Shown here piece after piece: positions 9,588 to 17,116 of a stretch of DNA of 64,000 nt. Positions within the stretch are counted from its first letter, which is position 1, and every line of letters begins with the position of its first letter. Source of the DNA: Helicobacter suis (GTDB lineage Bacteria > Campylobacterota > Campylobacteria > Campylobacterales > Helicobacteraceae); assembly GCF_902196135.1 (NCBI RefSeq), contig NZ_CABIKE010000006.1, forward strand, positions 1-64,000. The letters are read 5' to 3'. The position numbers and the translations under genes were made by a program. The notes beneath the pieces are model-generated. The model saw nothing but the letters and a program-made list of their open reading frames with translations. It ran no database searches and was not told the DNA's origin.

Positions 9588-9959
9588 ATGAAAGCAATAC
9601 ACTCAGAACACGCGCCTAAGGCTATTGGGCCCTATTCACAGGCAATAGAAACCCAAGGTTTAGTGTTTGTCTCTGGACAATTAGGTTTAAATGCCAATGG
9701 AGAGTTTGCAGGGAATAATATAGAAGCACAAGCCAAACAGGCTATGGAAAATATTAAAGCAATTCTTAAGGCGGCTAATTTAGGAATGGAGTCTATTGTA
9801 AAAACCACCATTCTACTGAAAAATTTAGAGGATTTTGCGGCTGTCAATAGTGTTTATGGGAGCTATTTTCAAGAGCCCTATCCTGCCCGTGCTACTTACC
9901 AAGTTGCCAAACTACCTAAAGATGGTTTGGTTGAAATTGAGGCTATTGCCCAAAAATAG
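9588..9959 (+). CDS. ridA: RidA family enamine/imine deaminase
   Basis: 123 residues, standard RidA length. Hydrolyses reactive 2-aminoacrylate and related imines made by PLP and flavin amino-acid enzymes. Recognisable by the N-terminal [13 protein letters not shown], the catalytic-pocket Arg in [13 protein letters not shown], and the C-terminal [15 protein letters not shown] precedes the ATG. It leads a D-alanine gene set; a deaminase that clears imino acids beside an imino-acid-producing dehydrogenase (dadA) makes functional sense. Same order as HP0944-HP0941. Confidence 0.93.
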   Translation: MKAIHSEHAPKAIGPYSQAIETQGLVFVSGQLGLNANGEFAGNNIEAQAKQAMENIKAILKAANLGMESIVKTTILLKNLEDFAAVNSVYGSYFQEPYPARATYQVAKLPKDGLVEIEAIAQK

Positions 9960-9967
9960 GAGAGATC

Positions 9968-11212
9968 ATGCAAAAAGATGCCGTTGTGATTGGCGGAGGC
10001 ATCGTTGGTTTAAGTTGTGCTTATTCTTTGCACAAACTGGGTCGCAAAGTGAGTGTAATTGATAAAGGCGATGGGAGTAATGGGACTTCCTTTGGTAATG
10101 CCGGGCTTATTTCGGCTTTTAAAAAGGCCCCGCTTTCTAACCCGGGTGTGGTGTTAGACACAATCAAACTCATGCTAAAAGGACAAGCCCCTTTAAATAT
10201 CCATTGGGGGATTAACCCTTTGTTATACCGCTGGTTGTGTAAGTTTATTAGAAGCGCTAACCCTAAATCTGCTAAACGGACTATGGCTCTTTTTGAGCGC
10301 TATGGCTGGATGAGTGTTGATATTTACCATGAAATGCTCAATGACGGCATGGATTTTTGGTATAAAGAAGATGGCTTGCTTATGATTTACACCCTACAAG
10401 AAAACTTTGATAAAAAAGTTAAGCTATGCCAAGATCACTACGATAGCCAGACTTACACGATCTTTAATCCAAAAGAAACTTTAGATTACATGCCCGTTGC
10501 TAAAGAAGAAAGCATTTGTGGGAGCGTACTGCTTAAAGAAAATGCCCATATTGATGCTAGAGAGGTTATGGAAAGTCTGCATCATTATCTTCAAAATGCC
10601 GGTGTGGAGTTTTACTACAACGAGGAAGTGCTAGACTTTGAGTTTAGCGGCTCTAAAGTTAGTGGCATTATCACGCATTTAAATCGGATAGAAGCTGATA
10701 TTATTGTTTTAGCCACAGGTGCAAATCCCCAACTGATCAAAAAAACCCAAAATGACTTTTTAATGATGGGGGCTAAGGGTTATAGCATCACTTTTAAAAT
10801 GGAAGAAAGCCTTAAACCCAAAACTTCCTCATTATTTGCTGATATTTTCTTAGCCATGACCCCTAGAAGGCACACAGTGCGTATCACCTCTAAATTAGAA
10901 CTCAACACAACAGATCCACACATCACTGCCTCTCAAATTGCCAATATGAAAAAGAATTTCACCACTTTTACCAAACCCTTTGAGATGATTGAGCCGGTTG
11001 AGTGGAGCGGGTTTAGGCCTTTAACACCTAATGATATTCCTTATTTAGGTTTTGATAAAACTTATAAAAATCTAATCCATGCAACTGGGCTAGGCTGGCT
11101 TGGAATGACTTTTGGACCGGCTCTTGGCCGTATTGTTGCTAATTTAAGCGTGGATGGAAGCAATGAAAAAAATGCAGATGCCATGCTCTTTTCTGCCTTT
11201 TTTAGAGAGTAG
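9968..11212 (+). CDS. dadA: D-amino-acid dehydrogenase
   Basis: 414 residues. A FAD enzyme that oxidises D-alanine and other D-amino acids to keto acids and passes electrons to the membrane respiratory chain. The dinucleotide motif is GGGIVGLSCAYSLHKLG at residues 8-24, followed by Asp/Lys VIDKG for the FAD ribose; the C-terminal FAD site is the HATGLGWLGMTFGPALGR region. It follows ridA by 8 nt and precedes the alanine carrier by 23 nt. Part of a D-alanine uptake, racemisation and oxidation operon. Confidence 0.93.
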   Translation: MQKDAVVIGGGIVGLSCAYSLHKLGRKVSVIDKGDGSNGTSFGNAGLISAFKKAPLSNPGVVLDTIKLMLKGQAPLNIHWGINPLLYRWLCKFIRSANPKSAKRTMALFERYGWMSVDIYHEMLNDGMDFWYKEDGLLMIYTLQENFDKKVKLCQDHYDSQTYTIFNPKETLDYMPVAKEESICGSVLLKENAHIDAREVMESLHHYLQNAGVEFYYNEEVLDFEFSGSKVSGIITHLNRIEADIIVLATGANPQLIKKTQNDFLMMGAKGYSITFKMEESLKPKTSSLFADIFLAMTPRRHTVRITSKLELNTTDPHITASQIANMKKNFTTFTKPFEMIEPVEWSGFRPLTPNDIPYLGFDKTYKNLIHATGLGWLGMTFGPALGRIVANLSVDGSNEKNADAMLFSAFFRE

Positions 11213-11235
11213 TTTGCACTTGTTAAAGGAGAGCC

Positions 11236-12603
11236 ATGGGCTATCTAAACTCCCTCTTAAATACCATCAAAGAGTGGGTATGGGGACCACCCCTACTAGT
11301 TTTATTGGTAGGTACGGGTCTATTTTATACCTTTGTATTAAAGGGTTTACAATTTTCTAAAACCTACCACGCTTTTAAAGTTCTTTGCACTAGGGATAAA
11401 CATTCTGGGGGCGATATTACCCAATTTTCTGCCCTCATGCTCTCTATTGGAGCTACTGTAGGGATTGGGAGCATTATTGGGGTATCTGTTGCGATTATCT
11501 CTGGAGGACCTGGGAGCATTTTTTGGATGTGGGTAACAGGCATTGTAGGCATGGCCACTAAATATGCCGAAGGCGTGCTTTCTTTGAAATATAGAGAAGT
11601 GGGTAAATATGGCTACAAAGGCGGGCCTATGTATTACATTAAAAATGGCTTGAACATGCCCAAACTTGCCTTTATTTTTGCCTTTTTTACTTTAATTGCC
11701 TCTTTTGGGATTGGGAGCATGACTCAGGCTAATGCTGTTTCCTCAATCCTGCTCCACCGTGCTTTAATCCCTACTTGGTTATCTGGTTTGATTGTAGCGG
11801 GTATTACCGGGTTTATTTTAATGGGAGGAATTAAATCCATTAGCAAATTTAGCGATTACTTTGCTCCCTTCATGGTGCTTTTATATGTTCTCACCACCCT
11901 TTATATTGTCATCACCCATTTAGGCGATGCCTTTGAAGCTGTTAAGCTTATTTGTGCTCAAGCCTTCCACCCTAAAGAAGCCATTGGTGGAACGGCTGGG
12001 GGTATGGCTTTATTAACCATGATTGAAATTGGGGTGAGTAAGGGGCTTTTTTCTAATGAAGCGGGTATGGGTAGCGCGGCCATTGTAGCGGCTGCTTCTA
12101 AAAGCGCACACCCGGTTAAACAAGCTTTAATCACTATGCTCCAGCCTCTTATTATCACTATGATGGTTTGTACTTCTACAGCCTTGTTAGTGTTAATGGC
12201 TCCGGTGTATAAAGAATTCCATGATGCAAGTTTACTCACCTATGAAAGCGTGCGTTATTTTTATCCGCAAGCTGGCTGGGTTGTCTTTGCCTCTATTATC
12301 TTTTTTGCTTATTCTACTATCGTGGGCTGGGCTTATTATGGAGAGCGCAGTATAGAATTTACTTTTGGTGGCTCTTGTATTTTTTACTACCGCATTTTGT
12401 ACTTGGTAGGAATCTTTGTGGGTTCTGTAACTAAACTTGAATTTGTCTGGAATTTTTCAGATATTGCCAATGCTTTAATGGCCATTCCTAATTTGATCGC
12501 TTTACTTTTACTTTATAAAGTTGTGGTAGCAGAAACTAAGTCGTATTTTAATACAGAACAAAAAACACTCCATGTCCACAAATCCGCTCCTCTCTCGCGC
12601 TAG
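11236..12603 (+). CDS. dagA: Alanine/glycine:cation symporter (AGCS family)
   Basis: 455 residues, about ten to eleven membrane helices, no signal peptide. A sodium/alanine or glycine importer of the AGCS family: the N-terminal GDITQFSALMLSIGATVGIGSI and SNEAGMGSA motifs are diagnostic. AGGAGAG precedes the ATG. Its 3' end overlaps alr by 32 nt, so uptake and racemisation are translationally linked. Which enantiomer is carried cannot be told from sequence. Confidence 0.92.
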   Translation: MGYLNSLLNTIKEWVWGPPLLVLLVGTGLFYTFVLKGLQFSKTYHAFKVLCTRDKHSGGDITQFSALMLSIGATVGIGSIIGVSVAIISGGPGSIFWMWVTGIVGMATKYAEGVLSLKYREVGKYGYKGGPMYYIKNGLNMPKLAFIFAFFTLIASFGIGSMTQANAVSSILLHRALIPTWLSGLIVAGITGFILMGGIKSISKFSDYFAPFMVLLYVLTTLYIVITHLGDAFEAVKLICAQAFHPKEAIGGTAGGMALLTMIEIGVSKGLFSNEAGMGSAAIVAAASKSAHPVKQALITMLQPLIITMMVCTSTALLVLMAPVYKEFHDASLLTYESVRYFYPQAGWVVFASIIFFAYSTIVGWAYYGERSIEFTFGGSCIFYYRILYLVGIFVGSVTKLEFVWNFSDIANALMAIPNLIALLLLYKVVVAETKSYFNTEQKTLHVHKSAPLSR

Positions 12604-13714
12604 CTATATTGAAATTGACACAAAAGCCCTAGCCCATAATTTTAAAGTAATATCAAAAGTAGCAGATGGCATGGCAATCATGGCAGTTGTTAAGGCTAAT
12701 GCTTATGGAGTGGGTGCACTGGAGGCTAGCCGTGTATTTATAGAGCAAGGAGCTAGTTATTTAGGGGTAGCCACTTATGAAGAAGCTCTAGAGGTGCGTT
12801 TACATTTTGCCTCTATCCCTATTTTAATCTTGGGTTTTACACCCACCCATATGGCAGAAGAGCTGATCAAAAACCACATTACCCAAACCCTTTTTTCCTA
12901 TGAACAAGCTTGTTATTTTTCACAAGTGGCATTATCTTTAAAACAAAAACTCAAAGTGCATATCAAAATAGATACCGGTATGAGTCGTTTAGGCTTTTTC
13001 CCCACAGAGCAAAGCGCAAATACCATTGCTAAAATCGCCCGATTAAAGGGATTAGAAGTAGAAGGGATATTTACCCACCATAGCAATGCCGATTCGCTTT
13101 ATAAGGGTTATGCCACGATGCAAGCAGAAAGATTTATAGAATTTTTAGATTTATTAGATCAATTAGGGCTTTCTTTTAAATACCGCCACATGGCAAACAG
13201 CGCAGCCACTATTTCTATGCCTAATTATGGTTTAGACATGGCTAGAGTCGGGCTAGCTCTTTATGGGTTACACCCCTCCATTTATACCCAAGATGCCCTT
13301 TTAAAAAAGGGTTTTGAGCTTAAAAATGTCCTCACTCTTAAAGCCCAAATTGTGAGCTTAAAAGAAATCCCTGCGGGTAGATTAATAGGCTATGGAGAGG
13401 ATTTTTATTGTTTAGAGCCCACTAGAGTAGGGGTTTTACCACTAGGTTATGGCGATGGTTTTTCTAAAGTTTTGGGCAATAAAGCTTGGGGATTATTACA
13501 TGGAAAAAAAATCCCCATTATTGGCGGGGTTTGCATGGATCAATGTTTTGTTGATCTAGGTGTTATCCAAGCAAAAGAGGGCGATACTGTTATATTACTA
13601 GGCGATCCAAAGAGTGGCGCGATGGGAGCAGGGGATATAGCCAAAATTTTAGGCATTATCAATTATGAAGCCATCACCATGCTAACTAAGCGTTTGCCAA
13701 GAATCTATTACTAA
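12572..13714 (+). CDS. alr: Alanine racemase
   Basis: 380 residues, typical. A PLP enzyme making D-alanine for peptidoglycan. The PLP lysine is in VVKANAYGVG near the N-terminus; the catalytic tyrosine is in IGYGEDF, and VCMDQCFVDLG is typical. Start at ATG 12572 inside the dagA 3' end. It is the last gene of the ridA-dadA-dagA-alr operon. Beyond it conserved synteny stops and the accessory region begins. Confidence 0.95.
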   Translation: MSTNPLLSRASYIEIDTKALAHNFKVISKVADGMAIMAVVKANAYGVGALEASRVFIEQGASYLGVATYEEALEVRLHFASIPILILGFTPTHMAEELIKNHITQTLFSYEQACYFSQVALSLKQKLKVHIKIDTGMSRLGFFPTEQSANTIAKIARLKGLEVEGIFTHHSNADSLYKGYATMQAERFIEFLDLLDQLGLSFKYRHMANSAATISMPNYGLDMARVGLALYGLHPSIYTQDALLKKGFELKNVLTLKAQIVSLKEIPAGRLIGYGEDFYCLEPTRVGVLPLGYGDGFSKVLGNKAWGLLHGKKIPIIGGVCMDQCFVDLGVIQAKEGDTVILLGDPKSGAMGAGDIAKILGIINYEAITMLTKRLPRIYY

Positions 13715-14308
13715 GTTTGTTATATCTAACACTATCTTTAAACCCTCAGTATATCTAAAAGAAAATCCAGCTAATCATCTTTGTTTATGATCGTGGGGTG
13801 GTTTATGCAGACTACCAAGAGATTTTTAGTTTTTCCTGATTTTCTCTATTTTGGCATGTGTGATCAAGATGCGCAAAATCTCTAAGATTCTTGGCAAAGC
13901 ATATAACCGTGATCGCTATAGTGATAAAAGCATATCGGCGCTATAAAATTCAAAGAGTACAGATCAATAAGCCCCTGCTCTACAATCTACAAAGTTTTAG
14001 CCATTAGAATTACAAAGTTTAGGTGCTTTGTTTGCTTTCTTTGGGCTTTTAGTTGTAAATCTGTAACTAAAACGCCTCTAAACTATGAAAACACCGCCCT
14101 TAAGGCTTAAGGCATTTAAAACTTACCTTAGAGATCTATTTTATTTAAAAGACCTAGAAATACTTCACCTCCTTAACCTAAGGTGGGATCATTAGCAGCG
14201 ATTTTTAAATAGTATTGCGCAAGTTCCTCTCTGCTTATATTCTAGATAAAGCTTTTCCTCTCTGAGTGCCCTAAATTCTGGCTTGGTAATTAAATTCTTG
14301 ACTTTTAA
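13715..14308. other. Gene-poor stretch with possible coding remnants
   Basis: About 600 bp between alr and the accessory operon hold no intact gene. On the minus strand, 14302-14173 reads as two overlapping frames that join into a plausible protein tail (ITKPEFRALREEKLYLEYK, then REELAQYYLKIAANDPTLG before a stop), consistent with a frameshifted remnant. On the plus strand, about 13875-13946 gives a short frame MRKISKILGKAYNRDRYSD. I could not assign either. No tRNA, integrase or long repeat is visible. Confidence 0.4.
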
Positions 14309-14321
14309 GGGGGGGGGGGGG
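14309..14321. repeat. 13-bp G tract upstream of the accessory operon
   Basis: An uninterrupted run of 13 G ends 89 bp before the ATG of the first operon gene and about 50 bp upstream of a candidate -10 box. Its length makes slippage likely. The position resembles upstream tracts that tune promoter strength in Helicobacter rather than tracts inside coding sequence. Confidence 0.9.
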
Positions 14322-14371
14322 TAATATATCATTGCTTAGAGTTTGGTTAGTTGTATCCTGTTGATCAAAAT

Positions 14372-14377
14372 TACAAT
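14372..14377 (+). promoter_or_regulatory. Candidate -10 box of the accessory operon
   Basis: TACAAT with an AT-rich upstream stretch, 34 nt before the ATG of the first operon gene. An AAAGGAG ribosome-binding site follows at about 14399-14405. No other promoter-sized gap occurs in the next 17 kb. Confidence 0.4.
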
Positions 14378-14410
14378 AACCGCTAGCATCATTTTTTTAA
14401 AGGAGATTTT

Positions 14411-15121
14411 ATGGCATTTAACCCTAATAATTATGTCGTTGAAGAGCGATTTATCCCTATTTTTCTACTCTTAGACACTTCAAGTTCTATGAATACAAAT
14501 ATGAAGGGAGGACAAACCCGCATTGATTGCCTCAACACTTGTGTGCAGATGATGATTGATTTACTCAAAGAGGAGGCAAAGCGAGAGAATGTTTCTAAAT
14601 TAGCAGTGATCACTTTTGGAGCTGGTGGAGTGAAATTACACACCCGCCTTAGCAAGCTTGAAAGCATCCAATTTAGCCCCCTTGGCGCAGATGGTAGAAC
14701 TCCGCTAGGAGCGGCTTTAAAACTTACAAGAGACTATATACAGGATAAAGACACCTTCCCGGACAAATTTTACACCCCCTATGTTGTCATGGTTTCTGAT
14801 GGCGAGCCTAAGGACAATTGGAAAGACCCCTTGTATGATTTTATCCATAATAAAGAAAACCGCAGTTCTAAGAGTGTGCGCTACAGCGTGTTTATCGGCG
14901 ACAAAGGCAAGGAGCCCCAAGCTATCCACGATTTTAGCGGATCGCCTAATCAGGTGTATTATGCTGATGATGTCCAAAGCCTCATTAATTGTTTTAAAGC
15001 CATTACAGCAAGCGTTACACAAGGGCGTAAGATAACCATCAAAGACGATCGCAGCGGGGGTGATAGGAATATTCAGGGTGGTCTTGGCGCGCTAGACGAT
15101 CCTAATTTATCCAAACTTTAA
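14411..15121 (+). CDS. TerY-like von Willebrand factor A protein
   Basis: 236 residues, cytoplasmic. One vWA domain (about residues 15-190) with the metal site DTSSS beginning at Asp22, the distal Thr in GRTPLG and the SDGEPKDNWK segment, which is the usual TerY layout. TerY-type vWA proteins work with a PP2C phosphatase and a Ser/Thr kinase, both encoded 5 kb downstream. The C-terminus (about 195-236) is Gly/Asp-rich. A strong AAAGGAG site precedes the ATG. First gene of the accessory operon, directly behind the 13-G tract. The vWA fold is certain; its partner proteins are inferred from context. Confidence 0.85.
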   Translation: MAFNPNNYVVEERFIPIFLLLDTSSSMNTNMKGGQTRIDCLNTCVQMMIDLLKEEAKRENVSKLAVITFGAGGVKLHTRLSKLESIQFSPLGADGRTPLGAALKLTRDYIQDKDTFPDKFYTPYVVMVSDGEPKDNWKDPLYDFIHNKENRSSKSVRYSVFIGDKGKEPQAIHDFSGSPNQVYYADDVQSLINCFKAITASVTQGRKITIKDDRSGGDRNIQGGLGALDDPNLSKL

Positions 15122-15134
15122 ATAAGGAGTGTTT

Positions 15135-15404
15135 ATGGGAGCAATAGACATCACCCCTGAAGAGCTTCATGTTTTTATCGGGGAAATTAGGCGTTTCATT
15201 GAAGCACAGCATGAAGCAAGTGCACGCTTACAAGGAGCTTTTAACACCCTAGGTGAGACTTGGCGGGATGATAAAAAAGATCAGTTTGAAAGCAGTTTTC
15301 AGGATCTTTTGAAGATTTTAGCGCATTTTGAAGGCGAGGCAGAGGAGCAAATTAACCATTTAAACCATGTCATCAGTATTTTAGAGCCTTACGGGAACCT
15401 TTGA
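15135..15404 (+). CDS. WXG100-like small helical protein
   Basis: 89 residues from the ATG at 15135, chosen because AAGGAG lies just upstream; an in-frame GTG at 15129 is part of that site. Two predicted amphipathic helices flank a turn with Trp43-Arg-Asp (TLGETWRDDKKDQFESSF), in the place of the WXG turn of ESAT-6/WXG100 proteins. Those proteins are substrates or partners of type VII secretion ATPases, and an EssC/FtsK-like ATPase lies four genes downstream. The third position is Asp, not Gly, so this is a divergent member. Family call by pattern only. Confidence 0.6.
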   Translation: MGAIDITPEELHVFIGEIRRFIEAQHEASARLQGAFNTLGETWRDDKKDQFESSFQDLLKILAHFEGEAEEQINHLNHVISILEPYGNL

Positions 15405-15445
15405 TGTATGGTAAGTTGTAATAAATCTTCATATAGGAGATGTTG

Positions 15446-16579
15446 ATGGATTGGGAAAAATTAGGGTGGTTAGCTCTTGAGAAAATAGTTGATAAGGTTT
15501 CTACGAAAGCTGGCGAATATCTTGGTGAGCGCGTATTTGGCAGTAAAGATGATAATACGGTTAATAGGGTTAGTAAATATAGTGAACATACTAATCAATA
15601 TATTCAGATCAATGATCTTAATGCTCTAAATAGGAGCGCTGTAGCGATCTATGACACCGCTAGCCAAAGTGCTGAAACGCTAAACTCTATATTTAGTAGT
15701 TTTATCAACCTTGCTATGCAAAATGCTTTGCAAGAGCAAGCACATGCTAGGGAATTGTTAGAGCAAGCACGAGAAGAGAAACAAAAGCGAGCACAAATTA
15801 TGCAGGAGTGTGCATCCGCTTTGGCAATGGCAAGAAACGCCCTTGCTACATGCGATCCAGAAAAAGATGATGTAACAGACTTAGAAAATGATGTCGCCTC
15901 TTGTGAGGCAGATTTGCGCGCAGCTGAGGAGAGTTTGGAGCGTGCTAGCCACAATTACGCCAATATGCAAAGAAAGTTAGAGTTAAGCACACAAGCCGTG
16001 CAAATCCTTAGCCAACTACAAACTCAATTAAGTTACATAGGGCATGCTTGTCAAAATAAAATTGCCATCTTTGCCCAAATGGCGTGTGCCACTTTAGCCA
16101 AAGTGCAAGAGATTGTATCTGCTTACCAAAACGCCTCTTCAAAAGGTGTACAAGTCCCTGCTAGCCGTTTGTATCTTTCTATGGATTATGCATCGCTTAA
16201 TAAATGTGGCTTAAATCTCAACCACTATAATTCTGTAGAGAAGAAATTTTTACAAGAGTCGCATTTTGTGGTGGTGCGGGGCAAAATTGTGGCTCAAAGA
16301 AGCCATGTTTTTGACCCTAATTTTAAAGATGGGGCGGGACATACCAATATAGAACGCATGCAAAGGGGAAACGCCCCCATTGCCAAAGATAGGAAGGTTT
16401 TAGAGTTACACCATTTGCGCCAAGAGGAAGATGGAATTATCATTGAACTCACAAGTAGCGAACATAGGGGTCATTACAAAGATTTACACGATGATAAAAA
16501 GCCTAGCGAGATTGATCGCAAGGCATGGAATCAATGGCGCAGAGAATACTACAAAGAGAGAGCAAAGGATGAGGTGTGA
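15446..16579 (+). CDS. Polymorphic toxin-like protein with C-terminal LHH nuclease domain
   Basis: 377 residues from the ATG at 15446 (GGAGA six nt upstream; another ATG at 15440 lies in that site). Residues about 70-225 are a long helical/coiled-coil region rich in Ala, Glu and Gln; about 240-377 form the effector domain. That domain carries GHTNIERMQRGNAPIAKD, then Leu321-His322-His323 in LELHHLRQ and ELTSSEHRGHYKDLH, the conserved pattern of the LHH branch of HNH/Endo VII nucleases found at toxin C-termini. The next gene overlaps it and looks like its immunity protein. Likely cuts DNA; delivery to a target cell is not shown. Confidence 0.78.
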   Translation: MDWEKLGWLALEKIVDKVSTKAGEYLGERVFGSKDDNTVNRVSKYSEHTNQYIQINDLNALNRSAVAIYDTASQSAETLNSIFSSFINLAMQNALQEQAHARELLEQAREEKQKRAQIMQECASALAMARNALATCDPEKDDVTDLENDVASCEADLRAAEESLERASHNYANMQRKLELSTQAVQILSQLQTQLSYIGHACQNKIAIFAQMACATLAKVQEIVSAYQNASSKGVQVPASRLYLSMDYASLNKCGLNLNHYNSVEKKFLQESHFVVVRGKIVAQRSHVFDPNFKDGAGHTNIERMQRGNAPIAKDRKVLELHHLRQEEDGIIIELTSSEHRGHYKDLHDDKKPSEIDRKAWNQWRREYYKERAKDEV

Positions 16580-16908
16580 AACTCCCTAAAGAATTTGAAG
16601 ACTACTTAGAAAAATATGGGCATTTTGACCTTGAGGGGTTGGAGATTTTTGGCAAGCTTGAAAATGGGGACACAGAAAACCTCCCCTCTTATGAGGCGGC
16701 CACAAAACTTTATAAGCAAGACTATCCCCTACTAGATGATGAAATTGTGATTTATTTTGATGATTATTTAAATTGTATTGTAACTCTGAATGAAAAGAAC
16801 GAAGTTTTTAGGGTGGAGTTTGAGGATCGGGTTAAAATTGCGGATTCTTTTCAAAAATGGTTTAAACAATGCTTAGAAGATTTTGGGATTAGCGATGCAG
16901 AACTATAG
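16576..16908 (+). CDS. SUKH/SMI1-KNR4-like immunity protein
   Basis: 110 residues, acidic and cytoplasmic. The N-terminal LPKEFEDYLEKYG, the central Asp-rich YFDDYLNCIVTL strands and the C-terminal helix ending KWFKQCLEDFG fit the SMI1/KNR4 (SUKH) fold, the commonest immunity family for nuclease toxins. The GTG start overlaps the toxin stop codon by 4 nt, as expected for a toxin-immunity pair. Should neutralise the LHH nuclease; this is inferred from position and general pattern. Confidence 0.68.
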   Translation: MKLPKEFEDYLEKYGHFDLEGLEIFGKLENGDTENLPSYEAATKLYKQDYPLLDDEIVIYFDDYLNCIVTLNEKNEVFRVEFEDRVKIADSFQKWFKQCLEDFGISDAEL

Positions 16909-17116
16909 CGATCTAGTGGGGAGTTTTGGGGCAGAACAAAGGGCTTTGTTAGAGAATATGAATGATGCACTCGGGCAACGCATCAATGAGGATTTTTTAG
17001 ACCCCATTATGGCGCAATTAAACCAACTCGCCCACGCCCAAGAAATGGCTTTAGAGGCGTGCAAAAAAGCCCAAAACCTACTAGAGGACGCCAAAGTCAT
17101 TATCTATGCCGACTAA
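16895..17116 (+). CDS. Small helical protein, possible second WXG100/ESX-type partner
   Basis: 73 residues from ATG 16895, all helical, with no Trp. Size and predicted helix-turn-helix hairpin fit ESX-type small proteins, but there is no WXG turn, so the assignment rests mainly on position: it overlaps the immunity gene by 14 nt and the FtsK-like ATPase gene by 11 nt. It could be an ATPase adaptor or chaperone instead. Confidence 0.5.
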   Translation: MQNYSDLVGSFGAEQRALLENMNDALGQRINEDFLDPIMAQLNQLAHAQEMALEACKKAQNLLEDAKVIIYAD

